Source: an uncultured Alteromonadaceae bacterium (GTDB taxonomy: Bacteria > Pseudomonadota > Gammaproteobacteria > Enterobacterales > Alteromonadaceae). From it: a DNA stretch of 64,000 nt. The stretch is taken from contig CANMXU010000021.1 in NCBI GenBank assembly GCA_947501935.1, forward strand, positions 1-64,000, read 5' to 3'. Below are positions 35,055 to 44,070 of this stretch, piece by piece. Within the stretch, counting starts at the first letter, position 1. The number at the start of each line of letters is the position of its first letter. Both the position numbers and the translations under genes were made by a program. The notes under the pieces are model-generated. The model was not told where the DNA came from. It saw only the letters and a program-made list of their open reading frames with translations, and ran no database searches.

Positions 35055-35380
35055 TTATATCTCCCCAGTCTCGAAACAGAGTTTTTATTATATTTATACT
35101 ACCCACTATATTGTGAGATAAAACAATAATTGCATCATTTAATGAACTAGGCAAGAGCAAAAAACACTTGTTAAGGGCTTCTATTTCATTGACTTGTAAA
35201 CAATAAAACCCTTAAAACAAAAAGCTGTTTAAAACAGGTGTTTAAAACTAGCTATTTTATTACTTGTTGATAAGTTATAAATGAATGCATTAACCGTTAT
35301 CTAACAGCATAGTTGAAAAAACAGAAAAGACATGATGTCGGACCAGTTGGTCGGACCAGATAGGTAGGCATTGTTTAAAG
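35055..35380. other. Intergenic region upstream of the DUF1302 cluster
   Basis: 326 bp without a gene. It should hold the cluster promoter, which is not clearly resolved, and contains the FadR-like site at 35345-35361 near its right end. The rest is AT-rich with no further structure recognised. Confidence 0.5.
35345..35361. promoter_or_regulatory. FadR-like operator
   Basis: The core TGGTC-G-GACCA (35348-35358) is a perfect 11-bp palindrome. The surrounding 17 bases agree with the E. coli FadR consensus AACTGGTCNGACCNGTT at most positions (consensus recalled). A second overlapping half-site, GTCGGACCAGTT, begins at 35337. FadR controls fatty-acid breakdown and is released by acyl-CoA. The nearest downstream genes leftwards are the DUF1302-to-RND cluster. 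Confidence 0.5.
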
Positions 35381-35608
35381 CTAATACTCTAATGAGTTAA
35401 CTTTAGTTAAAGATAAAAATTTATTATTTTGAGTTTCTAAGCAAAAAAAGCCTGATATACCGGTATTAGTTAGATATTTTCGTAAATGCATTGCAGGGAA
35501 TTGTACTTTAGTGCCCAAATTACTGGTGGCAATTATTGAGTGAACTTTACCTTGATAATAAGGCAGAAATTCATTGTAAGAAATGCTTAAAGAAAAGTAA
35601 TACTTCAT
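35381..35608 (-). CDS. DUF2835 family small protein
   Basis: 75 residues matching the DUF2835 family from memory: YYFSLSISYNEFLPYYQGKV at the start, VQFPAMHLRKYLTNTGISGFFCLET in the middle and NKFLSL near the end. The family is a short beta-rich domain widespread in gammaproteobacteria with no known function. No signal peptide or helix is seen, so it is cytoplasmic. It lies downstream of pepN in the same orientation, but the strong pepN terminator and separate spacing suggest its own promoter. Confidence 0.85.
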   Translation of the reverse strand: MKYYFSLSISYNEFLPYYQGKVHSIIATSNLGTKVQFPAMHLRKYLTNTGISGFFCLETQNNKFLSLTKVNSLEY

Positions 35609-35654
35609 GGTAAGAATGGTTTTATTTAATTAAGTGTTGTTTATAAAACATCAT

Positions 35655-35702
35655 TAAAAAACAGATATTAATCAGTACCAGTTAGTTCTGATTAATATCT
35701 GT
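35655..35702 (-). terminator. Intrinsic terminator of pepN
   Basis: ACAGATATTAATCAG (35661-35675) and CTGATTAATATCTGT (35688-35702) form a perfect 15-bp stem, followed leftwards by a T run. It lies 24 bp past the pepN stop. Confidence 0.92.
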
Positions 35703-35725
35703 GATCTTGCTGTTAACTCTAACAA

Positions 35726-38293
35726 TTACGCTAAGGCTGCGTCTAGTTTCTCTTTCAAGTCTTTCGATAAATTAGCGATTTTAGTTAGTTGCACTAATTG
35801 AGCTTTCATTAGCTGCTGTCTTTTTTGATCGAAACCTTTGAATTGAATTAAAGGGGTGATCAACCTTGAAGCCACTTGCGGGTTAATATCGTTCATTAAC
35901 CTTATTTGTTCAGCAAGAAATTGATAACCTCGACCTGACTCACAATGGAAGTACCTAGCATTACGATTAGTAAAAGCGCCGATTAATGAACGTGCACGGT
36001 TAGGGTTTTGTAAACTAAACTGTGGATGCTTGGTCAGCTCTGCCAATTGAGCAAATATATCTTCGCTCGACAAACTAGCGGCAATAGTAAACCATTTATC
36101 CATCACTAACGTTGTATCAGACCATTTCTGCTCAAATACATTCATTTGTTCTGTAAATATTGACAGATTATTGGCGGCTGAACAGTCAAGCGCGGCTAAA
36201 GTATCTGTCATATTGTCTGAGTTTTTATATTGAACTGATACTAACGACTGATGCTCAGTTAATAACGCTAAATACGATAAACAGGCATTTTTAAGTGAAC
36301 GTTTAGCCACCGCTGCCCCGCTATTAGAATAAGCATTTTCTATACAGCTTTGATAAGTTTGCTCAAGTAAAGTTTTTGCGCCATTGGCTAAAAAGCTTTT
36401 CAATACTTTAAGTGCATCAACTAAATGAATAGGATTTACTTCATCAATTAAATCAGCAAGCTCATCAAAGCTTGGTAGGGCCATTTGCTCAGCTTTAAGC
36501 GCAGAGTCAATATCAGCAGTTAATATGCTATTAAACGCGGTTAATAAGCTGTTAGGTAAAGCCAATTTTGGGTTTGCGACTAACTGAGTGATATAAGTGA
36601 CAAATAGTTTTTGGCCGGCATCCCAGCGGCAAAATTCATTTTCAGCTTTTACCATAATGGCTTCTAAAGCTTGGTCAGATTGCGGGTACTGCACTTTTAC
36701 CGGCGCGGTAAAGTCACCTAAAAAGGCTACTACCGGCTGCTGAGCATAGTTTTCAAACTGCCATGTTTGCTCAAACTCAGTTAAAGATAATAACTGCTGC
36801 TGGCTAGCCCCCTGCTCGTCAATCAATTCGACTTTAATTGGAATGTACATCGCTTTAGCATCACTATTTTTTTCACAATCGAGTGACTGCTTAATAGTGA
36901 GGCTAAAGGTTTGGCTATCTGCGTTATATGCTTCTTTAACAGTTAATAAAGGCGTGCCTGCTTGGCTATACCACAACTTAAATTGCGATAAATCAATATT
37001 GGCGGCATCGGCCATTGCTTGGACAAAGTCATCGCAGGTTACTGCCATGCCATCAAAGCGTTTAAAATATAAGTCCATGCCTTTTCTGAAGTTGTCTTTA
37101 CCTAATATGGTATGGAGCATGCGAATAACTTCAGCGCCTTTTTCATAAACCGTTAGAGTATAGAAGTTATTCATCTCAACCACTTGCTCTGGCCTTATCG
37201 GATGAGCCATTGGCCCGGCATCTTCGGCAAACTGTAATGAACGCAAAACTCGTACATTTTGAATTCGTGTAACGGCAGCTGAATGCATATCAGCACTAAA
37301 TTGCTGATCACGAAAAACCGTTAAGCCTTCTTTTAAACTTAACTGAAACCAATCGCGGCATGTAACACGGTTGCCGGTCCAGTTATGAAAATATTCATGA
37401 CCAATAACCGCTTCAATATTGAAATAATCAGTATCGGTTGCGCTGGTATTGTCTGCCAATACGTATTTACTGTTAAAAACATTAAGGCCTTTATTTTCCA
37501 TCGCGCCCATGTTGAAAAAATCAACCGCGACAATCATGTAAATATCAAGATCATATTCTAAACCGAAAGTTTGCTCGTCCCAGCGCATTGAATCTTTAAG
37601 CGCCTGCATTGCATGCTCTGCTTTATTTAGGTTACCTCGGTCAACAAATATTTCTAAAGTGACCTTTCTGCCGCTTAACGTAATAAAGTGGTCTTGTAAT
37701 AAGTCAAAGTCACCCGCCACTAAAGCGAATAAATAACACGGTTTAGGAAATGGGTCGTGCCATTGCACAAAATGTTTACCGTTCGCTAACTCGCCTTTAT
37801 CAATACTATTACCGTTTGATAATAAAAATGGATACAAACTTTTATCAGCAATCACTTTGGTTGTGAAAACTGACATTACGTCAGGACGGTCTGAGTAATA
37901 GGTTATACGGCGAAAGCCTTCTGCCTCACATTGGCTACAAAATGCATCGCCCGATTTAAATAACCCTTCTAATGAACTGTTACCTTTAGGATCAATTTCA
38001 GTAACGATAGTCAGTTCAAATTCACTTTCTTGGGTATTAATCGATAACTCGGTATCGGATACTTGATATTGCTCTTTAGGTAGTTGTTTGCCATTTAATT
38101 GCAAAGAAACTAGTTTTAACTGTTCGCCGTGAAGTAATATCGGCGCAGTACAGTTTGTACTATTTCGCTTAATCGATAAAACACTCGTTACCACAGTATT
38201 ATGATCAGCTAGGTCGAAGGTTAAATTAACAGTATTAATGGAGAAAACAGGCGGTTGGTAATCGGCAAGATAACGAGCAGTAAATTCAGTCAT
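35726..38293 (-). CDS. pepN: Aminopeptidase N (M1 zinc metallopeptidase)
   Basis: 855 residues, close to E. coli PepN (870). It removes N-terminal residues from peptides in the cytoplasm. The M1 motifs are the exopeptidase signature GAMENKGLNVFN (about 258-269) and the zinc-binding HEYFHNWTGNRVTC with downstream EGLT (about 294-320), plus the catalytic tyrosine region NFYTLTVYEKGAEV. The C-terminal helical domain is complete. The order and length fit the gammaproteobacterial PepN with no internal defect. It is transcribed alone between the nhaC and pepN terminators. Confidence 0.96.
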   Translation of the reverse strand: MTEFTARYLADYQPPVFSINTVNLTFDLADHNTVVTSVLSIKRNSTNCTAPILLHGEQLKLVSLQLNGKQLPKEQYQVSDTELSINTQESEFELTIVTEIDPKGNSSLEGLFKSGDAFCSQCEAEGFRRITYYSDRPDVMSVFTTKVIADKSLYPFLLSNGNSIDKGELANGKHFVQWHDPFPKPCYLFALVAGDFDLLQDHFITLSGRKVTLEIFVDRGNLNKAEHAMQALKDSMRWDEQTFGLEYDLDIYMIVAVDFFNMGAMENKGLNVFNSKYVLADNTSATDTDYFNIEAVIGHEYFHNWTGNRVTCRDWFQLSLKEGLTVFRDQQFSADMHSAAVTRIQNVRVLRSLQFAEDAGPMAHPIRPEQVVEMNNFYTLTVYEKGAEVIRMLHTILGKDNFRKGMDLYFKRFDGMAVTCDDFVQAMADAANIDLSQFKLWYSQAGTPLLTVKEAYNADSQTFSLTIKQSLDCEKNSDAKAMYIPIKVELIDEQGASQQQLLSLTEFEQTWQFENYAQQPVVAFLGDFTAPVKVQYPQSDQALEAIMVKAENEFCRWDAGQKLFVTYITQLVANPKLALPNSLLTAFNSILTADIDSALKAEQMALPSFDELADLIDEVNPIHLVDALKVLKSFLANGAKTLLEQTYQSCIENAYSNSGAAVAKRSLKNACLSYLALLTEHQSLVSVQYKNSDNMTDTLAALDCSAANNLSIFTEQMNVFEQKWSDTTLVMDKWFTIAASLSSEDIFAQLAELTKHPQFSLQNPNRARSLIGAFTNRNARYFHCESGRGYQFLAEQIRLMNDINPQVASRLITPLIQFKGFDQKRQQLMKAQLVQLTKIANLSKDLKEKLDAALA

Positions 38294-38370
38294 GTAATGT
38301 CCATTTAAGTTGATGCTATATCAATTAAGGTAGCTAAAAACAAAAGCATCAGAAAAATATAGTTGATAAT

Positions 38371-38405
38371 AAAAAACCTGTATTGAGAACACAATACAGG
38401 TTTTG
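38371..38405 (-). terminator. Intrinsic terminator of nhaC
   Basis: AAAACCTGTATTG and CAATACAGGTTTT form a 13-bp perfect stem with a 6-base loop, with a T run in the leftward direction. Confidence 0.92.
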
Positions 38406-38426
38406 AATAATTATTGATTTAAACGC

Positions 38427-39878
38427 TTATATTTTTTTAGCTAATTTTTTTATTTTAAAACCAACAAAACCGTAAACAACCGCTAACACTGGGTTAATTA
38501 AGTTGAAAAAACAATAAAAAATGTAATCTAGCGGGTTAACCAACAGCACACTGTACATGTATGCACCACAAGTATTCCAAGGAATAAGTGGTGAGGTTAT
38601 GGTACCCGAATCTTCCAAGGTTCTACTTAACACTACGGGGTCTAAACCTCTGCGTTCATATTCTTCTTTATACATACGACCAGGCATTACAATTGCCATG
38701 TACTGATCGGCAGTAATAAGGTTAGTACCGATACAAGTAGCTACCGTGCTGGCAATTAAACTTCCGGTTGATTTAACCGAAGAAACAACTGCGTCAATGA
38801 AACGACGTAACATACCTAGGTGCTCAAGTACTGCGCCAAAACTCATTGCCGCCATAATTAACCAAATGGTATTTAGCATTTTCGACATACCACCACCGCT
38901 AAGTAAAGAGTCTAACTCACTATTACCCGTTTCAATGGCGACACCATCAAATAATGTTGTCCATACCACCATTAAGTTTGCTGTGAAGGTATCAGCACCT
39001 GCTTGTGCTAACGTCATAATTAATTCTTGTTGAAATAATATCGCCCAAATTGCGCCTACAAGCGCACCAATAGAAACAGCAGGAAACGCCGGCACTTTTT
39101 TAATCGCCAGAAATAATAATACCGCCACAGGCACCAAGTTAACAATGCTCAAATTATATTGCTGAGCAAGCTGTTCTGTTAACGTTTCTATCGTGCTATT
39201 GCTCGCGGCTGCAGTTTCATTCATGCCTAAAAATACAAAAATAATTAAAGCGGTCGATATTGACGGTATGGTAGTCCATAACATATATCGAATGTGAGCA
39301 AATAGTTCACTACCGGCAACTGCTGGTGCTAAGTTAGTGGTTTCTGATAACGGTGACACTTTATCACCGAAATAAGCGCCTGAAATTACCGCCCCTGCGG
39401 TTATAGCAGGCGAAAGCTCTAAACCTTGCGCAATGCCTAATAACGCTACACCTATAGTGGCTGCCGTAGTCCATGAACTACCAATACTTAAAGCAACAAT
39501 GCCACAAATTAAACAACTGGCGGCATAAAACCAACTTGGGTCAAGAATTTGTAAACCATAATAAATCATCGTTGGTACAGTACCAGACAATAACCAAGTA
39601 CCGATAAGAGCGCCAACAGATAATAAAATGAGTACCGCACCTAAAGATATAGAAATACCTTTAATAATTGACTGTTCTATTGACTCCCAAGTAAAGCCAT
39701 TTTTAATGCCAATAACGATCGCAATGCCCATGCTAAACATTAAGGCTATTTGGTTAGGTCCATATGAGGAGTTGTCACCAAAGAAAGTAACCGCTCCAGC
39801 TAACATAATAACCAACACGATAATTGGAATTAACGAATCAATAATTGACGGTGATTTTGTACTGCTTGGTTGTTCCAT
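38427..39878 (-). CDS. nhaC: Na+/H+ antiporter, NhaC family
   Basis: 483 residues with about 11-12 hydrophobic helices. NhaC-family features are SIGSSWTTAATIGVALLGIA, ITAGAVISGAYFGDKVSPLSETTNLAPAVAG (about 165-195) and, in the second half, LITADQYMAIVMPGRMYKEEYERRGL with SPLIPWNTCGAYM near the C-terminus. It exchanges cytoplasmic Na+ for H+, which suits a marine lifestyle. Some relatives move malate/lactate (MleN-type) or arginine, so substrate specificity is inferred from overall resemblance only. It is a single gene with a 627-bp non-coding region upstream. Confidence 0.88.
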   Translation of the reverse strand: MEQPSSTKSPSIIDSLIPIIVLVIMLAGAVTFFGDNSSYGPNQIALMFSMGIAIVIGIKNGFTWESIEQSIIKGISISLGAVLILLSVGALIGTWLLSGTVPTMIYYGLQILDPSWFYAASCLICGIVALSIGSSWTTAATIGVALLGIAQGLELSPAITAGAVISGAYFGDKVSPLSETTNLAPAVAGSELFAHIRYMLWTTIPSISTALIIFVFLGMNETAAASNSTIETLTEQLAQQYNLSIVNLVPVAVLLFLAIKKVPAFPAVSIGALVGAIWAILFQQELIMTLAQAGADTFTANLMVVWTTLFDGVAIETGNSELDSLLSGGGMSKMLNTIWLIMAAMSFGAVLEHLGMLRRFIDAVVSSVKSTGSLIASTVATCIGTNLITADQYMAIVMPGRMYKEEYERRGLDPVVLSRTLEDSGTITSPLIPWNTCGAYMYSVLLVNPLDYIFYCFFNLINPVLAVVYGFVGFKIKKLAKKI

Positions 39879-40462
39879 AAAAAGAGCAAACCTTATTGTT
39901 ATAAAGCCGAACCTGCGTACAGCTTGAGTTTTTAGTTGGTAATAAAATGCCCAGAGTCGGTTAAGAGTGCAAGCAATTTATTTTTTCGTATAGTTAAGTG
40001 TTCTTAGAAAACATTTACTGAATTAAGTATATATTCACTTTTTCTAAATAAATATTTAAAAATGTTACCGACATTTATTCACCAAGGATAGATAACTATT
40101 CATATCACTGCACAAATAGCTAAGTTAGTTAAAATAAATGATTGATCTGGATTAGAAACATCTTTAGCCACAGCTTCATGGCTCTAGATTGAATCTAGGT
40201 AGCTTCATTCATGTAGTCGTAGCATTGATTTAAGAGAATGATTACACCTTTTGTGAAATGTAGCTGGCTCGGCTTTATCTCCTGAGTCGCTCTACCTTCT
40301 GCATCCATACAGTCGTACATGAGCATGCGATAACGCCGTATAAATTTTACCCCTGAGAGATCAACATCCCCTAATCAAAAGACGCGCTTTAAGTATGATT
40401 CACTCAAGAGTCCTGAAACTAGCACCAGAAGTCCTTGAGAAATATATTTGATTGCAGGTAAA
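39879..40462. other. Long non-coding region upstream of nhaC with inverted and near-repeated words
   Basis: No gene is supported in about 580 bp. A perfect 15-base inverted repeat CTAGATT-G-AATCTAG lies at 40184-40198, with AGCTTCAT on both sides of it (40172-40179 and 40201-40208). Two similar words, ATTCATGTAGTCGTA near 40207 and ATCCATACAGTCGTA near 40304, suggest remnants of a small dispersed element or an RNA. Base composition between 40200 and 40440 is somewhat richer in G+C than the surrounding spacers. Confidence 0.4.
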
Positions 40463-40491
40463 AAAAAACCGCCATTGAGGCGGTTTTTCTT
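40463..40491 (-). terminator. Intrinsic terminator of prc
   Basis: AAAACCGCC and GGCGGTTTT flank a 5-base loop, with a long A run on the left giving T's in the leftward transcript. It lies 15-40 bp past the prc stop. Confidence 0.93.
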
Positions 40492-40505
40492 AAAATAGGT
40501 AATCA

Positions 40506-42542
40506 CTACTTTTTAGCAACTTTTCCTAATGAAACAAGGTCAAAAGTAATTTTTGCTGTTTCATCTAAGAAGGGATCTAACTCTTCCAACTCTTCAGGTA
40601 AGTCAGCCTCTAGGTCTTTAACTTTTTCTTTACCCATAGCAACTAAACGCTCATTTACTCGAATAAGCTGTTTACTCTTACGTTCTTCACGCTTGATTTT
40701 ACGTTTCTCAAGGTTTAATGAAATAGACTTTTTGTCTTTTTCTGCCTGATACACTTGAATATCGTCAAGTAAATAGTTGAATTCAACATTTGCTTTAATA
40801 CGTTCTTGATGCAAAGCGTCTAAGTAAGAAACATCTTCAGTTAAATCACCTAACTCGGTATAACGTGCTCTAGCTATTTGATCCCATGGTAAAGCGTTTT
40901 CCTCTTTGCTTTCGCCCCAATCTTGTGGGTCTATTGCGCTAGGAAAAGAAATATCAGGTAATACGCCACGATGTTGAGTACTACCGCCATTAATACGGTA
41001 AAACTTAGCAATGGTAAATTGAATGCTACCAAATGGCTTCTCGTATAGGTCATACACACGACTTAAACCACGATGTTGCTGAACGGTACCTTTACCAAAA
41101 GTATGCTCACCAATAATTACACCACGGTTGTAGTCTTGAATGGCTGCAGAGAAAATTTCAGATGCTGAAGCGCTATATCGGTCAACCATTACCGTTAATG
41201 GGCCATCGTAATAGCTAATTCCGTCTTTATCGCTGTTTACTTGAATACGGTTTGCGCCATCTCTCACTTGAACTACAGGGCCTTTATCGATAAATAAACC
41301 AGTCAATAAAGTAGCTTCTGATAATGAACCGCCGCCGTTACCACGTAAATCAACAATAATACCTTCAACATTTTTACTTTTAAGGCTATCGAGCTCTTTT
41401 TTAACATCACGTGATAAATTGTTATAAAAACTAGGAATGTTAATTACACCTAATTTCTTACTGTTTTCATCGCCTGCTTTTTCAAAATAAATTTCAGATT
41501 TTGCTGCGCGATCTTCAAGTTTTATTTTTTCACGAATTATAGAAACAACTTTAATGCTAGCATCGTCGTCAGAGTTATCCGGTAAAACTTGTAAACGCAC
41601 TTGACTCCCTTTAGGGCCTTTAATTAAGTCAACTACATCATCTAAGCGCCAACCAATCACGTCAACAAAGTCTTCCGCGCCTTGAGAAACGCCAACAATT
41701 TTATCTTTTGGTTTTATGCTTTTTGATTTATCTGCTGGACCACCAGGTACAACACTTTGAATAACAGTGTAGTCTTCTTCAGCACGTAATACTGCGCCAA
41801 TACCTTCTAGTGATAAATTCATTTCCATTTGGAAACGTTCAGCATTTCTAGGTGATAAATAAGAAGTATGTGGTTCTACAACGCGAGAAAAGCTGTTCAT
41901 GACAATTTGAAAAACGTCTTCACTTTCACTTTGCTTTAAACGTTTAATCGCATATTTATAACGTTTAGTGAGTATTTCTTGAGTTTTATCCCAATCTTTA
42001 CCGGTTAGCTTAAGGTTAAGCGCGTCGTATTTTACTTTTAAACGCCAAAGCTCATTAAGCTCAGCGGCATCTTTTGGCCATTGCGCGTCTTCGCGATCAA
42101 AAAGATATTCTTCATCAACCGTAAAATCAAACGGCTTAGCTAATAAGGCTAAAGCATACTCATAACGTTCAAGTCGACGTTGTAGGTTTAAGTTATAAAT
42201 TTCATAAGCTGCGTCTAACTTGCCACGTGTAACAACGCTATCAAAGCTATCACGGTACTTTTCAAAATCACTTAAATCAGAGGCAAGGAAAACATTACGA
42301 GAAAAGTCTAATTGTTTAATATAACGATCAAAAACTTCTGATGAAAGTGCATCGTCTATCTTAATAGGCTTGTAATGTGAACGTGTATATAATGCCGTTA
42401 TTCTCTTGCTTGATGTAGCATGTTGGCTTTCAGGTGCCAATATTGGCAGCGACTCTACTTTCTCAGAGGCAGCTGTGGCTAGAACGTTAAGGCCGCTTAG
42501 CGTTAACGTTACGGCAAGTGTAATACGACAAAATTTTATCAT
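40506..42542 (-). CDS. prc: Tail-specific (carboxy-terminal processing) protease Prc
   Basis: 678 residues, the length of E. coli Prc/Tsp. A signal peptide (about 1-24) sends it to the periplasm, where it degrades or trims proteins from the C-terminus, including lipoproteins and PBP3. An N-terminal DUF3340-like helical region is followed by a PDZ domain (about 235-330, with LEGIGAVLRAEEDYTVIQSVVPGGPADKS) and the S41 domain. The catalytic serine lies in VDRYSASASEIFSAA (about 455) and the lysine in TFGKGTVQ (about 481). The basic C-terminal DUF3340 region is present. It starts 15 bp after proQ, an operon order conserved in gammaproteobacteria. Confidence 0.95.
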   Translation of the reverse strand: MIKFCRITLAVTLTLSGLNVLATAASEKVESLPILAPESQHATSSKRITALYTRSHYKPIKIDDALSSEVFDRYIKQLDFSRNVFLASDLSDFEKYRDSFDSVVTRGKLDAAYEIYNLNLQRRLERYEYALALLAKPFDFTVDEEYLFDREDAQWPKDAAELNELWRLKVKYDALNLKLTGKDWDKTQEILTKRYKYAIKRLKQSESEDVFQIVMNSFSRVVEPHTSYLSPRNAERFQMEMNLSLEGIGAVLRAEEDYTVIQSVVPGGPADKSKSIKPKDKIVGVSQGAEDFVDVIGWRLDDVVDLIKGPKGSQVRLQVLPDNSDDDASIKVVSIIREKIKLEDRAAKSEIYFEKAGDENSKKLGVINIPSFYNNLSRDVKKELDSLKSKNVEGIIVDLRGNGGGSLSEATLLTGLFIDKGPVVQVRDGANRIQVNSDKDGISYYDGPLTVMVDRYSASASEIFSAAIQDYNRGVIIGEHTFGKGTVQQHRGLSRVYDLYEKPFGSIQFTIAKFYRINGGSTQHRGVLPDISFPSAIDPQDWGESKEENALPWDQIARARYTELGDLTEDVSYLDALHQERIKANVEFNYLLDDIQVYQAEKDKKSISLNLEKRKIKREERKSKQLIRVNERLVAMGKEKVKDLEADLPEELEELDPFLDETAKITFDLVSLGKVAKK

Positions 42543-42557
42543 GCCTTTGACTCCATA

Positions 42558-43199
42558 TTAGTCAGAAAAAATGTGCTTAAGCTGAGTTTTCACCACCATA
42601 CCTGAAACTAACTGAACGCTAATATCTTTGCCTGAAACTTCAGTAATCGTTGCTTGCATAGGTGAGTTGCCTAATTTAACTTTTACTTTAGCGCCAACAA
42701 TAACTGCATTGTTATCAACTGGTTTTAGTGGAGCTGCAACTTTAGCTTCAGCCGGCTTAGTTGACTTAACTGATTTGAACTTAGCAGCTTTGCTCTTATC
42801 TATAGACTTAGGTTTTTCGGTCTTAGTTCCTTTATAAGGCTTTTTATTTTCTTTGTCTTGTGCCTTTTTGTTACCAAACTTTTCTTGGCTTTCTTTTAAG
42901 GTTTTACTGGCATAATCAGCTTGTTCCTGATCAATTTTAGCCACTTCGTTACCGTCAATATCAACACGGAACTTGTCCAGTTTAATCGCTTTAAGGTAGC
43001 GCCAACTGCTAGTGTAATGTCTAAGTGCTTGACGTAAACGGGTTTTACTTACTTTTTCATCTTCAGCTAATTTTTCAGCTAAGTCTTGAAAAATACCAAT
43101 TTTAAGTGGTTTCGCCGGGCCTTCGATTGAAAAACAGGCCGGGAATTTTTCGGTTAAATAAGTAATGATTTCTTTGGTACTAATTCTTTGAGTTTCCAT
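42558..43199 (-). CDS. proQ: RNA chaperone ProQ
   Basis: 213 residues. The N-terminal ProQ/FinO domain (about 1-118) contains FPACFSIEGPAKPLKIGIFQDLAE and RLRQALRHYTSSWRYLKAI, including the conserved basic concave surface. A Lys-rich disordered linker follows (about 118-160). The C-terminal Tudor-like domain (about 168-213) has VIVGAKVKVKLGNSPMQATITEVSGKDISVQL. It binds structured small RNAs and mRNA 3' ends. The gene lies between a small acidic protein gene and prc, 15 bp before prc. Confidence 0.96.
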   Translation of the reverse strand: METQRISTKEIITYLTEKFPACFSIEGPAKPLKIGIFQDLAEKLAEDEKVSKTRLRQALRHYTSSWRYLKAIKLDKFRVDIDGNEVAKIDQEQADYASKTLKESQEKFGNKKAQDKENKKPYKGTKTEKPKSIDKSKAAKFKSVKSTKPAEAKVAAPLKPVDNNAVIVGAKVKVKLGNSPMQATITEVSGKDISVQLVSGMVVKTQLKHIFSD

Positions 43200-43219
43200 A
43201 AATACAACTTTAAATAATA

Positions 43220-43501
43220 TTAATCTTCAAGATACTGATCGCGGTTTTCCAACACATGTCGGCACCAACCATAAATATCGTCTGTTTCTAAGTCAGATAA
43301 GGCATCCTGCCCAATCCAAGTGTCCCACACCAAAGCTAGTAATGTTTCTAAAACCTCTGGTGCTATGTCTTCTTCAGCTAAATCATACAAGGTATGGTAA
43401 AGCTCATTTATTCGTTCCGCGACTGCTTCTTCTTGCCCTTCCCAATCGCCAACAACGGCTTCAGAGACAAGATAGTCATGGATGACTACAAATTCTTTCA
43501 T
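43220..43501 (-). CDS. Small acidic protein of unknown function, in the msrC-proQ-prc block
   Basis: 93 residues, strongly acidic (many Glu and Asp, few Lys/Arg), with no signal peptide or membrane helix. It appears all-helical: AVAERINELYHTLYDLAEEDIAPEVLETLLALVWDTW, then DDIYGWCRHVLENRDQYLED. I do not recognise a named family. GGAAA precedes the ATG. It lies 20 bp upstream of proQ and 23 bp downstream of msrC, all in one direction, so it belongs to the operon. Its acidity next to a basic RNA chaperone is notable, but no link is shown. Confidence 0.75.
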   Translation of the reverse strand: MKEFVVIHDYLVSEAVVGDWEGQEEAVAERINELYHTLYDLAEEDIAPEVLETLLALVWDTWIGQDALSDLETDDIYGWCRHVLENRDQYLED

Positions 43502-43524
43502 GGTGTTTCCATGTTTAATGCTAA

Positions 43525-43983
43525 CTACTTCATATTTTTGACTAACAAGGCGACTGTCGCTTCTAAGCCCTTTTGATCATCTTCATCGAAGCGTTCAAAA
43601 TGAGTACTGTCAATATCAAGTACAGCAATGACTTCGCCCGCATAAATAACTGGAATTACCAGCTCTGAATTAGTGCGAGCATCACAAGCAATATGACCAT
43701 CAAATTGATGAACATCAGCAATACGCTGTGTTTGCTTACTTGTTGCCGCCGCACCGCATACGCCTTTATCAAGCGCAATTCTGATACAAGCCACTTGGCC
43801 TTGAAAAGGTCCGAGAACCAATTCTTGACCTTGTTTTCGATAAAAACCAGCCCAGTTGATATCAGGCAAGTGCTCAAATAACAACGCACTTATATTCGCC
43901 ATATTAGCAATTGTATCACTTTCATCACAAATTACTGCGCTAATTTGTGCATTTAACTGCTGATAAAAGTCGAATTTACTCAT
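43525..43983 (-). CDS. msrC: Free methionine-(R)-sulfoxide reductase (GAF domain)
   Basis: 152 residues of the YebR/fRMsr family. It reduces free methionine-R-sulfoxide, with electrons from thioredoxin. It is one GAF domain, with the family signature NWAGFYR (about 39-45) and the three reactive cysteines in CIRIALDKGVCGAA (about 66-79) and GHIACDARTNSELVIPV (about 96-112). The downstream genes (small acidic protein, proQ, prc) follow closely, as in Shewanella and E. coli yebR-proQ-prc. The region before the start to the divergent side likely holds the operon promoter. Confidence 0.93.
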   Translation of the reverse strand: MSKFDFYQQLNAQISAVICDESDTIANMANISALLFEHLPDINWAGFYRKQGQELVLGPFQGQVACIRIALDKGVCGAAATSKQTQRIADVHQFDGHIACDARTNSELVIPVIYAGEVIAVLDIDSTHFERFDEDDQKGLEATVALLVKNMK

Positions 43984-44070
43984 ACAAATTTATGTTAGAT
44001 CTAAAATGCGCATAACATACCTCGAACGCCGATAAAATTAAAGCTTTATCCCCTACCAATAGTGATTTGT

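Noticed and set aside
40200..40440. tRNA or known small RNA gene upstream of nhaC
   Set aside because: No cloverleaf, T-loop GTTCRA motif or CCA end could be traced on either strand.
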